Source: Oscillospiraceae bacterium
Lineage (GTDB): Bacteria; Bacillota_A; Clostridia; Oscillospirales; CAG-272
Reading direction: 5' to 3'
Length of the DNA stretch: 52,405 nt
Assembly (NCBI GenBank): GCA_015063445.1
Contig: SVUD01000009.1
Coordinates: 1 to 52,405 of the forward strand
Within the stretch, counting starts at the first letter, position 1; every line of letters begins with the position of its first letter. Shown piece by piece: positions 8,596-17,100 of this stretch. The notes beneath the pieces are model-generated. The model had not been told where the DNA came from, did no database searches, and worked only from the letters and a program-made list of their open reading frames with translations. The position numbers were made by a program, and so were the translations under genes.

Positions 8596-9671
8596 TGTTC
8601 GCTATCGCCTCTTAAGCGTTCTGCGGTATCAAAAGCAATAAGCTCATCGACAAGCTCACCGATGTCACCGTTTAAGAATGATTCAAACGTATATACCGTT
8701 TTGTTTATTCTATGGTCGGTTATACGTGACTGAGGATAGTTGTAGGTACGTATCTTCTCGCTTCTGTCTCCGGTACCAACCTGGCTTTTTCTCGATGAAG
8801 CAATAGCGTCGTTCTGTTCTTTTTGTTTAATATCGTAAAGCTTTGTGTACAATATACGCAAAGCCTTTTCCTTGTTTTGAAGCTGACTGCGCTCCTGATC
8901 GCATTCAATAACTATTCCGGTGGGCTTGTGAGTAAGTCTTACCGCCGATTCGGTTTTGTTAATGTGCTGACCGCCTGCGCCACTCGATTTACAGGATTCA
9001 AATTTAATGTCGGCAGGGTTGACCTCAACCTCGACGTCCTCCGCTTCGGGAAGAACGGCAACAGTAACGGTAGAGGTTTGTATTCTTCCGTTAGATTCTG
9101 TTACGGGGATTCTTTGAACTCTGTGCACACCACTCTCAAACTTAAAGCGAGAATACGCTCCTTCGCCTATTACGTTGAAGGTTATTTCCTTGTATCCGCC
9201 AAGCTCGGTTTCATTTACGTTAACGGGCTCGAGTTTGAACTTTTCTTTCGTTGAAAACATAGAATACATACGGAAAAGGTCTGCGGCAAAAAGCGCCGCT
9301 TCCTCTCCGCCGGCGCCTGCGCGAATCTCAACGATAACGTTACGCGAGTCGTTTGGATCCTTAGGAATAAGAAGTATTTTTAAATCTTCTTCAAGCTTCT
9401 CGCAAAGAGTCTCGTATTCGTGACATTCCTCGTCTGCCATATCTCGAAGCTCTCTCTCGAGAGAAGAGTCATCACGCATTTCTATGGCATCCTCAAGCGA
9501 TTTTTTAGCATTTTTATATTCTCTGAATTTTTCAACTATGGGCGTCAAGCTGTTGTATTCTTTGACAAGGGCCGTATATCTCTTGCCATCGGTCGCTATT
9601 TCGGGGAGCGTCATCATCTGCTCTATTTCCCTGTATCTATCTTCGGCGGGAATTAATTTTTCAAAAAGCAT
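8592..9671 (-). CDS. prfA: Peptide chain release factor 1
   Basis: 359 residues, the usual RF1 length. The codon-recognition tripeptide PxT is present as PVT in RIPVTESNGR, which assigns UAG/UAA specificity and separates it from RF2 (SPF). The GGQ motif in SSGAGGQHINKTES catalyses peptidyl-tRNA hydrolysis. The gene is 16 bases downstream of the aminopeptidase gene and overlaps sua5 by 4 bases. The prmC methyltransferase gene, often next to prfA, is not here. Confidence 0.97.
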   Translation of the reverse strand: MLFEKLIPAEDRYREIEQMMTLPEIATDGKRYTALVKEYNSLTPIVEKFREYKNAKKSLEDAIEMRDDSSLERELRDMADEECHEYETLCEKLEEDLKILLIPKDPNDSRNVIVEIRAGAGGEEAALFAADLFRMYSMFSTKEKFKLEPVNVNETELGGYKEITFNVIGEGAYSRFKFESGVHRVQRIPVTESNGRIQTSTVTVAVLPEAEDVEVEVNPADIKFESCKSSGAGGQHINKTESAVRLTHKPTGIVIECDQERSQLQNKEKALRILYTKLYDIKQKEQNDAIASSRKSQVGTGDRSEKIRTYNYPQSRITDHRINKTVYTFESFLNGDIGELVDELIAFDTAERLRGDSEQ

Positions 9672-9687
9672 ATTTCTCTCTCAAAAA

Positions 9688-11088
9688 TTATTTTACAAAC
9701 GCAAGGCAAGCCTCGTACGTTGAATATACGTCAGCCTTAGAAACTACCTCGTAAGGAGCGTGCATGGAAATTACGGGAACACCGAGGTCAACGGTTTCGA
9801 TGTTGTGGTTAGCTATAAACATGGCAACAGTTCCGCCGCCTCCCGCGTCAACCTTTCCAAGCTCTGCCGTCTGCCAGATAACGCCGTTTTCATCAAACAG
9901 CTTTCTTACAAAACCAACGAATTCGGCAGATGCGTCACTCGTTCCGCTCTTGCCTCTTGCTCCGGTATATTTGCTGAGAACCGTACCGCAAGAAACTATT
10001 GCGCTGTTTCTCTTCTCATATACGTCGGGGAAATTAGGATCAAACGCTGCGTTAACATCAGCGCTGAGGCACTTGGAATGACGTCTTACAACTCTCGAGT
10101 TTTTACCGAGAGAAGACGAGATCTCTTCTATAACGTCAACGAGAACGTCGCTCTGCATACCGGTGAGACCCATAGAGCCAACCTCTTCCTTATCCGCAAG
10201 AACTACCATTGCGGTACGCTTAGTATCAGCAGCGTCAAGAAGAGCCGTAAGCGCAGGATAGGAGCAAACTCTGTCATCATGACCGTATGCAGCGATCAAA
10301 GCTCCGTCAAAGCCAACGTTACGCGCCTTGAATGCGGGAACGAGAGAAAGCTCTGCGCTGAGGAAGTCCTCCTCGGTTACGCCGTATTTCTCATAAAGAT
10401 ATGAAAGAGCGGTAAGCTTGATCTTATCGCTTACATCCTCGTCATTATAAGGAAGTCCTCCAAAGAGGATATTTAAGGTTTCGCCCGCAATAGCGGTTCC
10501 GAGAGGCTCCGCGCTCTGCTTTGCTCCGAGATGAGGAAGGAGATCGTTGATATAGAATACAGGATCATTATCATCCTCGCCTATAACTACGTTAACCGAT
10601 TCACCGTTCTTTTTGATCATAACACCGTGAAGAGCAAGAGGAATAGCGGTCCACTGATACTTCTTAATACCGCCGTAATAATGGGTTTTAAAGAAGCCCA
10701 TTCCCGAATCCTCATACATAGGAACCTGCTTGAGATCCAAGCGAGGAGAATCTATGTGTGATGCGATGATTCTGATACCGTCCTTTTCAATATCATTCTC
10801 CCCTACAGTGAAGAGAATGAGAGATTTACCGTGATTATTGTAATACTTCTTATCGCCTACGTTAAGTTTATCGCCGAGATTGTATTCGGAATATCCCTTT
10901 GCCTTCGCAAGCTCGATGGAATAGTCAACCGCTTCTCTTTCAGTCTTTGCCTTATCGAGATACGTCATATATCCCTCGGAGTACGAGTAGATCTTCTTGA
11001 TCTTTTCCGCATCAGCCTCTTCAAATACGTTTTTCTTTTTGTAAGCAAGCTTTTCAAACATTTCCTTGCCAATAGTCTTTTCGCTCAT
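9688..11088 (-). CDS. M18-family aminopeptidase (aspartyl aminopeptidase-like)
   Basis: 466 residues, typical for M18. Metal-binding and catalytic segments are recognisable: SHIDSPRLDLK, ADKEEVGSMG, DVNAAFDPNF and a C-terminal ISMHAPYEV with the last histidine ligand. These zinc enzymes form cytosolic dodecamers and release N-terminal residues, often acidic ones, from peptides. The gene begins 3 bases after the coaE stop and ends 16 bases before prfA, so it sits inside the operon. Confidence 0.93.
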   Translation of the reverse strand: MSEKTIGKEMFEKLAYKKKNVFEEADAEKIKKIYSYSEGYMTYLDKAKTEREAVDYSIELAKAKGYSEYNLGDKLNVGDKKYYNNHGKSLILFTVGENDIEKDGIRIIASHIDSPRLDLKQVPMYEDSGMGFFKTHYYGGIKKYQWTAIPLALHGVMIKKNGESVNVVIGEDDNDPVFYINDLLPHLGAKQSAEPLGTAIAGETLNILFGGLPYNDEDVSDKIKLTALSYLYEKYGVTEEDFLSAELSLVPAFKARNVGFDGALIAAYGHDDRVCSYPALTALLDAADTKRTAMVVLADKEEVGSMGLTGMQSDVLVDVIEEISSSLGKNSRVVRRHSKCLSADVNAAFDPNFPDVYEKRNSAIVSCGTVLSKYTGARGKSGTSDASAEFVGFVRKLFDENGVIWQTAELGKVDAGGGGTVAMFIANHNIETVDLGVPVISMHAPYEVVSKADVYSTYEACLAFVK

Positions 11089-11091
11089 TTT

Positions 11092-11697
11092 TTAAACCTC
11101 GTTAAATATATTTTTTATTATTTTATCAACTTGTGTGTCAATATTCTCAAGGCTTCCGTTGTTTTCAATAACAAAATCGGAGTGCTCCTTTAAAAATTCT
11201 TCGGAAAGCTGAGAATGGATACGTGCGTTAGCCTTGTTAAAATCAATACCGTCTCTTTTAATTATGCGGTTAAGCTTATCCGTGAGACTAGCCGCAACCG
11301 TAATTATCACGTTGCATTTTTTATCAAATCCCGATTCGAATAGCAGCGGAGCATCAAAAATAACCGCTTTAACGCCGTCTTTATCATAATCCGCAATTTG
11401 CTTCTCCGCTTCAGCTAAAATGTGAAAATGCGTCATTTTGTTAAGCTCATTCAAAAACTTTCCCGATTTATCTGAAAAAACAATTTTTGAAAGCTCCGCT
11501 CTGTTCAAAGAATTATCAGCGTTAAGCACATCAGGACCAAAATGCTCCGCAAGAAGATAGTTAAGCTTCGAATTCGGTAAAGTCAAATTGCGATATACAG
11601 CGTCAGCGTCGATTGAGGGAACACCGTACCGCAGAAAGCTTTTTGATACAGTTCCCTTACCGCTTCCGCTATTTCCGCAAAGTCCGATAATGATCAT
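11092..11697 (-). CDS. coaE: Dephospho-CoA kinase
   Basis: 201 residues with P-loop GLCGNSGSGKGT at the N-terminus, a DADAVYR segment near 35 and the FDAPLLFESG motif near 115, all typical of CoaE. It phosphorylates the 3' hydroxyl of dephospho-CoA, the last step of CoA synthesis. An in-frame ATG at 11712 adds only five residues; the ATG at 11697 (MIIIGL) has an AGG core 8 bases upstream and is preferred. It is first in the coaE-topoisomerase run and is served by a strong promoter at 11745-11774. Confidence 0.94.
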   Translation of the reverse strand: MIIIGLCGNSGSGKGTVSKSFLRYGVPSIDADAVYRNLTLPNSKLNYLLAEHFGPDVLNADNSLNRAELSKIVFSDKSGKFLNELNKMTHFHILAEAEKQIADYDKDGVKAVIFDAPLLFESGFDKKCNVIITVAASLTDKLNRIIKRDGIDFNKANARIHSQLSEEFLKEHSDFVIENNGSLENIDTQVDKIIKNIFNEV

Positions 11698-11734
11698 ATT
11701 ATTTACCTGCATATTTAAAATATAATAAAATACT

Positions 11735-11763
11735 TTTACACATTATTATACAATAAACATAAT
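11735..11763 (+). promoter_or_regulatory. Candidate sigma-A promoter of the P-loop ATPase gene
   Basis: TTTACA (11735-11740) and CATAAT (11758-11763) are 17 bases apart. The element overlaps the opposing coaE promoter base for base, so the two may compete for polymerase. Confidence 0.45.
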
Positions 11764-11774
11764 GCAAATGTCAA
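11745..11774 (-). promoter_or_regulatory. Sigma-A promoter of the coaE operon
   Basis: On the minus strand TTGACA (11769-11774) and TATAAT (11745-11750), both exact hexamers, are 18 bases apart and 48 bases before the coaE start. Confidence 0.82.
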
Positions 11775-11830
11775 GTTTTGTTTTCCGGAAAATATCTTTT
11801 CTTCAAAAAAATACCGTTTTGGGAGGTTAT

Positions 11831-12892
11831 ATGGATAAAAAATTAAAATCAAAACAGGAGTTTTTCGCATCGGCAAACAGTTATTCGGGCTTTATATCGT
11901 ATTTTGATAAGATTTTCAATTCAAGCCAATTTGACAGAATATTCGTTCTAAAAGGCGGTCCCGGAACGGGAAAAAGCACGCTTTTAAAAAAAGTAGCGAG
12001 AGAGTTTGAAAACGATGACGTATCCCTCGAATTGTTCAGATGCTCATCGGATACGAACTCACTTGACGGATTGATACTCGAACGCGAAAATAAAAGAATA
12101 GCTATAATGGACGGCACAGCTCCGCACATTCGCGACGCTGTAATTCCCGGTGCGGTTGACGTTCTTATAAACTTAGGTGATGCTATCAATAACGCTGCTT
12201 TGGCAGAAGAAAAAAAGCGTATTCTTGAATTAAATCTGCTTAAAAGCAATTCATATGGGAGGGCGTATGAGAAATTAGCAAAAAGTTCTATTTTTGACAG
12301 TAATTTAAAGGCAGAATTGCGTTCAAACTTGGATTCAGATGCTTTAAATTCGACTTGCGGAGAACTCTTGAATGAGGTAATGAGCTTTAAATGCGACTCA
12401 AGTTCCGAGATAAGACTATTTAGTTCGTTTTCAAAAGAAGGATATTCTTCTTTAAGCCTTAAAGGTTTGTCACAGTGTTACACGGTATCCGGTAAGAGTG
12501 GAAGCGAGTATCTGTTTTTGACGGAGCTATCACATAAACTTGAGGCACGTGGCGTACGTTTTGTAAAAATCATTTCCCCGCTCGATAAGTACATTGTTGA
12601 AGGAATTTATTTTAAAGAAAGCAGTGTTGCTATCGTTGGTGGGCAAGATGAAAATTGCCTTATCCATACCGAGAATTTTGTGAATGCCGAGAATGATGAT
12701 GCATTCGAAAGAAAGCTTGACGCATTAAATGAATGCAAAAATATATACGAAAATGAGGCTGCGACAGAACTGAAATCGGCATCGCTATATCATTTTGAGC
12801 TTGAAAAAATATACACAAAAGCAGTCGATTTCAAAGTAATCGATCGCTACACCGCATATATAAAAGACGGGATATCTAAAATATTTCTATAA
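11831..12892 (+). CDS. P-loop ATPase of the PRK06851-like clostridial family, function unknown
   Basis: 353 residues. The N-terminal region reads EFFASANSYSGF, then the Walker A LKGGPGTGKSTLLKK and the CSSDTNSLDG and IMDGTAPH segments (the last Walker B-like). This pattern is recalled from a conserved Clostridia/Bacilli ATPase family without an assigned role. A second, weaker domain follows (about 200-353). I chose the ATG at 11831 because GGGAGG lies 5 bases upstream; the in-frame ATG at 11762 would place the start inside the promoter region. The gene is monocistronic, facing a terminator shared with ackA. Confidence 0.82.
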   Translation: MDKKLKSKQEFFASANSYSGFISYFDKIFNSSQFDRIFVLKGGPGTGKSTLLKKVAREFENDDVSLELFRCSSDTNSLDGLILERENKRIAIMDGTAPHIRDAVIPGAVDVLINLGDAINNAALAEEKKRILELNLLKSNSYGRAYEKLAKSSIFDSNLKAELRSNLDSDALNSTCGELLNEVMSFKCDSSSEIRLFSSFSKEGYSSLSLKGLSQCYTVSGKSGSEYLFLTELSHKLEARGVRFVKIISPLDKYIVEGIYFKESSVAIVGGQDENCLIHTENFVNAENDDAFERKLDALNECKNIYENEAATELKSASLYHFELEKIYTKAVDFKVIDRYTAYIKDGISKIFL

Positions 12893-12935
12893 TTATTGAC
12901 AAGAAAGTTTTTTTATGATAATATATTAAAAGTGA

Positions 12936-12970
12936 AAACACCCGTGGTGAAAATCACACGGGTGTTTTTA
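12936..12970. terminator. Bidirectional terminator between the P-loop ATPase gene and ackA
   Basis: AACACCCGTG pairs with CACGGGTGTT around a 10-base loop, with a T-run on the plus-strand side and a T-rich tract (TTTTCACTTTT) on the minus-strand side. Confidence 0.88.
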
Positions 12971-12974
12971 TGAA

Positions 12975-14180
12975 TTAAAGAGCCTTTACGATAGCTTCGG
13001 TATCGCTCGCAATAACAAGCTCCTCGTTGGTGGGGATCATATAGATCTCAACCTTTGAGTCATCTGTAGAAAGCTTAACGGGAGTTGAAGAATGCTTGAA
13101 GGTGTTCTTTTCTTTATCAAGCTTAACTCCGAGATATTCAAGTCCGTCAAGGGCATGCTCACGGATATAAACGGAGTGTTCTCCGATACCTGCGGTGAAT
13201 ACGATTGCGTTTACGCCGCCCATAGCAGCGCTGTAAGAGCCGATAAACTTCTTTATCTGGTAGCAAAGCATATCGCAAGCAAGCTTAGCTCTTTCATTTC
13301 CTGCAAACATCGCTTCTTCTACGTCACGGGAGTCTGAGCCAACGCCGCTGATACCCTCGAAGCCGCACTTCTTATTCATATAAGTATCCATTTCCTTGGG
13401 AGTGTAACCCTTCTTTTCCATTATAAACGGAACGATTGCGGGATCGATAGCTCCGCAACGGGTTCCCATGAGGATACCGTCAAGAGGAGTGAAGCCCATT
13501 GACGTATCAACGCATTTGCCGTCCTTAACAGCGGAAATTGAAGAGCCGTTTCCGATATGACACGTAACTATCTTAGTTCCCTCTGCCTTACCGCCCATAA
13601 GCTTGATCATCTCGCCGCTTACGTATCTGTGAGACGTACCGTGAGCGCCGTATCTGCGGATACCGTAATCCTCGTACATATCGTAGGAGATACCGTACAT
13701 AAAAGCTTCCTTGGGCATGGTCTGATGGAAGGCGGTATCGAATACGAGAACCTCCGGAGTGTTGGGCATAACAGACTTGCAGCCCTTAATTCCCATTATG
13801 TGAGCGGGGGTGTGAAGAGGTGCGTAGGATACGCACTTTTCAAGTGTTTCCATTACCTCATCCGTTACAAGCACGGACTGAGTGAAGTAAGGACCACCGT
13901 GGACAACTCTGTGTCCGATTGCCTCGATTTCTTCTACTGAGTTAAGGCAGCCAACCTCTTTATCAAGAAGCGCGGAAACAACGAGCTTCATTGCTTCGGA
14001 ATGATCCTTAAGCGCGGTTTCATTAACGTAATCGTTCTTACCGCTGATTTTGTGAGTGAGCTTCGAGCCCTCGATACCGATTCTCTCACAATTTCCCTTT
14101 GCGAGAACGTCTCCGGTGTTAGTATCAAAAAGCTGGTACTTAAGAGAGCTTGAACCTGCGTTTACAACAAGTACTTTCAT
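12975..14180 (-). CDS. ackA: Acetate kinase
   Basis: 401 residues, the normal AckA length. Hallmarks are the N-terminal VLVVNAGSSSLKYQ phosphate-binding segment, GHRVVHGG, FDTAFHQTMP, CHIGNGSS and the FTAGIGEH segment near the C-terminus. It interconverts acetyl phosphate plus ADP with acetate plus ATP, giving substrate-level ATP in fermentation. An in-frame start at 14213 lies inside the promoter region. The ATG at 14180 follows an AAAGGA ribosome site by about 8 bases. The gene appears monocistronic between its promoter and the terminator at 12936-12970; pta is not adjacent. Confidence 0.97.
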   Translation of the reverse strand: MKVLVVNAGSSSLKYQLFDTNTGDVLAKGNCERIGIEGSKLTHKISGKNDYVNETALKDHSEAMKLVVSALLDKEVGCLNSVEEIEAIGHRVVHGGPYFTQSVLVTDEVMETLEKCVSYAPLHTPAHIMGIKGCKSVMPNTPEVLVFDTAFHQTMPKEAFMYGISYDMYEDYGIRRYGAHGTSHRYVSGEMIKLMGGKAEGTKIVTCHIGNGSSISAVKDGKCVDTSMGFTPLDGILMGTRCGAIDPAIVPFIMEKKGYTPKEMDTYMNKKCGFEGISGVGSDSRDVEEAMFAGNERAKLACDMLCYQIKKFIGSYSAAMGGVNAIVFTAGIGEHSVYIREHALDGLEYLGVKLDKEKNTFKHSSTPVKLSTDDSKVEIYMIPTNEELVIASDTEAIVKAL

Positions 14181-14212
14181 TTTAGTGTCCTTTCTGTTTT
14201 TTATACGTAACA

Positions 14213-14241
14213 ATTATACACCATAAAAACAAAATTAGCAA
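14213..14241 (-). promoter_or_regulatory. Sigma-A promoter of ackA
   Basis: On the minus strand TTGCTA (14236-14241) and TATAAT (14213-14218) are 17 bases apart, about 33 bases before the ackA start. Confidence 0.72.
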
Positions 14242-14287
14242 CACCAAAATTAAAAAAATACAAATTTTTTGAAAGGGGATGTTTTTT

Positions 14288-15484
14288 ATGATAACAGTAG
14301 CTATAATTTCGGAATATAACCCCTTTCATTCAGGACATAAATACCAAATAGACAAAATCAGAGAGGAATTCGGAAGCGATACAGCCATAGTATCCGTGAT
14401 GAGCGGTAACTACACTCAGCGCGGTGAGGTTGCCTTTGCGCCAAAAGAAGCAAGGGCTAAGGCAGCCGTGCTTTCGGGCGTAAATCTTGTTTTGGAGCTT
14501 CCCTTCCCGTTCTCTTCGTCCAGCGCCGAAATATTTGCAAAAAGCGGTGTTAAAATTGCCGAAGCTATCGGAGCTGATTATCTTTCGTTTGGCTCAGAAT
14601 CCGGCGATATAGATACTCTTGTTAAAGTCAGTGAAATAATGTCTGCTGATGAATATAACACTGCCTTCAAGAGTTTGGCAAGTAACAAGGCTTTGGGATA
14701 TCCGGAAAGATGCGAAATGGCATATAAGGCTGTATCGCACATTCCGTTTGAGTTCTCCTCTAACAATATTCTTGCTCTTGAATATATCAAGGCTATAAGA
14801 TCGATTGGAGCGAAAATCAAGCCGCATACCATAAAACGCCGCGGCGCCGGATATACTGCGGAAACGGTTGTAAACGAGTCTCACCAAAGCGCCATGGCAC
14901 TTAGAAATTCGTTTAACAATGATGATTTCAGCGTTCTTGAATATTTACCCGAAGCAACTCGTGATATAATTGCCTCTCTTAAAGCCAAAGGTGATATTCC
15001 TTGCGATATTTCAAGAATATCAACGGCGTTTATTTCTCATTTAAGATTAAATCCCCCCTCGCAAAACGAAGAAATTCACGATGCGGGTGACGGTTTATAT
15101 AATCGCCTCTATAACGAAAGCTTCGAGGCGAATGATATCTCTACACTACTCTTGCGTACCGAAACTAAGAATTTCACAAGATCAAGAATAAGACGCGCAA
15201 TGCTTAACGTATTCTTCGGCGTTACCTCCTCCGATGTAAATACGCTTCCCTTGTATACTCAGATTCTTGCTATGGATACCTCAGGTATGCAAATTCTCAA
15301 AAAAAACAGGAAGTCAGAAAACATTCGGATACTGACAAAGCCTTCGGATTTTGAGTCGTTTAATGAAGCTGAGCTTCACCAAAAACGGCAGTCTGACAAA
15401 GCTGATTCAATATTCGAATTAACAAAGCCTGTTCCAAAAAGCGGAGCATCCTCGCTTACGTTTACCCCATACGTAAAAAAATAG
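14288..15484 (+). CDS. tmcAL: tRNA(Met) cytidine acetate ligase (YlbM family)
   Basis: 398 residues. The N-terminus reads AIISEYNPFHSGHKYQ, an HxGH-type nucleotidyltransferase motif, followed by MSGNYTQRGE and the ELPFPFSSSSAE segment that mark the YlbM/TmcAL family. The enzyme activates acetate with ATP and forms N4-acetylcytidine at the wobble base of elongator tRNA-Met. The ATG at 14279 is one base from the GGGG core, too close; the ATG at 14288 (MITVAII) is 10 bases away and is preferred. It is divergent from ackA, an arrangement seen near pta-ack in other Clostridia; both enzymes handle acetate. Confidence 0.93.
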   Translation: MITVAIISEYNPFHSGHKYQIDKIREEFGSDTAIVSVMSGNYTQRGEVAFAPKEARAKAAVLSGVNLVLELPFPFSSSSAEIFAKSGVKIAEAIGADYLSFGSESGDIDTLVKVSEIMSADEYNTAFKSLASNKALGYPERCEMAYKAVSHIPFEFSSNNILALEYIKAIRSIGAKIKPHTIKRRGAGYTAETVVNESHQSAMALRNSFNNDDFSVLEYLPEATRDIIASLKAKGDIPCDISRISTAFISHLRLNPPSQNEEIHDAGDGLYNRLYNESFEANDISTLLLRTETKNFTRSRIRRAMLNVFFGVTSSDVNTLPLYTQILAMDTSGMQILKKNRKSENIRILTKPSDFESFNEAELHQKRQSDKADSIFELTKPVPKSGASSLTFTPYVKK

Positions 15485-15517
15485 CGATATTTGCGTTATT
15501 TATGCAATATCTACTTT

Positions 15518-15524
15518 TGTCGAA
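15518..15524 (+). promoter_or_regulatory. Candidate Spo0A box (TGTCGAA)
   Basis: This is an exact match to the 7-base 0A box, four bases upstream of the -35 of the next promoter and about 40-46 bases before the expected start of transcription, a typical activator position. A 7-base match alone is expected several times by chance in a window of this size. Confidence 0.4.
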
Positions 15525-15528
15525 TGTA

Positions 15529-15557
15529 TTTACATCCGAGAATAAGTTTGATATTAT
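15529..15557 (+). promoter_or_regulatory. Candidate sigma-A promoter of the 15616 gene
   Basis: TTTACA (15529-15534) and TATTAT (15552-15557) are 17 bases apart, about 58 bases before the start codon. Confidence 0.5.
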
Positions 15558-15615
15558 TGTTGTGGGGCGGACAGGCAGTCCCTGCTTCCAAAATACACGA
15601 AAGGAGTAACATATT

Positions 15616-15903
15616 ATGTTCGACGTAAAAGGCATTGAAAGCGGCGAGTATATCGAATATAAAGGCAGACCCCTTGTTCGCAAGGATGACGATTTATATT
15701 ACGGAGATCTTGCTCAGTGCTATGTAAAAATGATGATTATGACCGAGAAAAGCTCGGTTAAACCCGATGAGAAGATTCCGGATAATATAGCTGTTCAGCT
15801 CTTCCTTCCCGGAAAACCCTTCCCCGAAAAGCAGATCTTTGCAAAAGGACTTTCCGATGCTTTTGAGACTGCTGCGGCTTGGCTTGACCGCTACAATAAA
15901 TAA
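15616..15903 (+). CDS. Small conserved-looking protein, function unknown
   Basis: 95 residues, soluble, acidic and lysine-rich, with no signal peptide or transmembrane helix. The N-terminal half (GEYIEYKGRPLVRKDDDLYYGD) looks like a small beta-sheet; the C-terminus (SDAFETAAAWLDRYNK) is helical. I do not recognise a named domain. An AAAGGAG ribosome site lies 6 bases before the ATG. It precedes the DUF3048 gene by 45 bases and probably shares its transcript. A candidate Spo0A box next to its promoter hints at stationary-phase or sporulation control. Confidence 0.8.
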   Translation: MFDVKGIESGEYIEYKGRPLVRKDDDLYYGDLAQCYVKMMIMTEKSSVKPDEKIPDNIAVQLFLPGKPFPEKQIFAKGLSDAFETAAAWLDRYNK

Positions 15904-15916
15904 TCGGGCTTTAACG

Positions 15917-15942
15917 TGCATATCGTGTGATATGCAAGGAGG
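15917..15942 (+). promoter_or_regulatory. Intercistronic hairpin abutting the DUF3048 ribosome site
   Basis: TGCATATC (15917-15924) and GATATGCA (15929-15936) form a perfect 8-base stem with a GTGT loop. The AAGGAGG ribosome site (15936-15942) begins at the base of the stem. It could affect translation or RNA processing; there is no T-run, so it is not a terminator. Confidence 0.5.
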
Positions 15943-15948
15943 TAAAAA

Positions 15949-17076
15949 ATGAAAAAAGAAACTTCAAGCAGCATTAATAAGGTTTTAGCTGCGATTTTGA
16001 TAGGCGTAATGCTTATTTTAATGATAGGAATAGTAGTAAGCGGATGGCAAACCGACGATAACGGAAATAATAGCGACGATGGTGTGATTTTAACACCGAA
16101 TGTCGACAATCTGAACGGCGATACCGATAAAAATGACGGTACCGCCGATAATTTTACGAATAATACGGATGCGGAAAACAAAAATCCTCAATTTATAAAT
16201 TATCTTAACGGACTTGCTATAGACGAACAGTATGCAAACAGAATTCCGTTTGCAATGATAACCAATCCGCTTGCTCCTTTGTATGGCGTATCGGATTCCG
16301 AATTAACCGTAGAGATTCCTATCGAGAACGGCAATACCCGTCTTATGATTTATAAAACCGATATATCAAATCTCGGAAAGCTCGGAGCTTTTGTAAGCGC
16401 GCGGAACTACATATCGCAGCTTACGGCGTTTTTCGGAGGAGCTATAATCTCCGCTGGAAACGATGATATTATTTCTTATGCTTCTTTAAAATCGGGTTAT
16501 GTTTTTGATCTTACAAAGCATAGCGACGCGATTTATATTGAGAACGGAAAAAATATGTATACCGACAGTGAAAGCATAACAAATATAGCTAAGGATGAAA
16601 ACGTAGATCTCTTTACTTATAGAAGACCGTCTCTTCCCTTTGATTTTTCCGAGTTTGGACAAAGAATTTTCGGAAATACGGAAGCAAATGACGTTTATAT
16701 TCCGTATAACAATGATAACAAGACTAATCTCATCTACGATACCGAATCTCAGACATACGTACTTTATAAGAACGACAGAATAAAAACAGATATGCTCAAC
16801 GGCAAAAGCATGGAATACAAAAACGTTTTTGTACTGTTTGCCGACGTTATAACTTACGAGACCGCTTATGGAACCGAGAGTGTTGTAAAAACGGGCTCGG
16901 AAGGTAAAGGTTATTATATATCAAACGGAACTTTGACGGAAATCAAATGGAGCGTAGATGCATCAAACAATTTAATATTCAGAAATTTAAACGGAACAAA
17001 GCTTACCGTAAACCGTGGAAATTCATATATCTCATATTACAAATCCTCGGATTTGGAAGCTGTCACGTTCAAATAA
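15949..17076 (+). CDS. DUF3048 (YerB-like) membrane-anchored extracytoplasmic protein
   Basis: 375 residues. One transmembrane helix (about 11-32) is followed by an Asp/Asn-rich linker (about 35-75). The N-terminal DUF3048 part has PFAMITNP, a VEIPIENGNTRLM segment that parallels the family VEGGITRLM, and VSARNYISQL matching its VRSARPYF. The C-terminal DUF3048_C part has YKNVFVLFADV, TGSEGKGYYISNG and LTVNRGNSYI. B. subtilis YerB has the same domains but is a lipoprotein; its role is not established. Several usual residues are altered here (for example VSARN in place of VRSARP), so this is a divergent member. It is likely co-transcribed with the 15616 gene. Confidence 0.8.
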   Translation: MKKETSSSINKVLAAILIGVMLILMIGIVVSGWQTDDNGNNSDDGVILTPNVDNLNGDTDKNDGTADNFTNNTDAENKNPQFINYLNGLAIDEQYANRIPFAMITNPLAPLYGVSDSELTVEIPIENGNTRLMIYKTDISNLGKLGAFVSARNYISQLTAFFGGAIISAGNDDIISYASLKSGYVFDLTKHSDAIYIENGKNMYTDSESITNIAKDENVDLFTYRRPSLPFDFSEFGQRIFGNTEANDVYIPYNNDNKTNLIYDTESQTYVLYKNDRIKTDMLNGKSMEYKNVFVLFADVITYETAYGTESVVKTGSEGKGYYISNGTLTEIKWSVDASNNLIFRNLNGTKLTVNRGNSYISYYKSSDLEAVTFK

Positions 17077-17100
17077 AAACTTTATCTTTCAGGTATAACA

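Noticed and set aside
9760..10404. A 214-codon plus-strand frame opposite the M18 aminopeptidase gene
   Set aside because: It lies entirely antisense to a confidently identified gene, has no ribosome site and no recognisable protein features; it is a reading-frame shadow.
12896..12924. TTGACA followed by TAATAT just before the terminator after the P-loop ATPase gene
   Set aside because: It would start a transcript that runs straight into a hairpin; the -10 is poor (or the spacing is 15 with GATAAT). More likely chance in AT-rich sequence.
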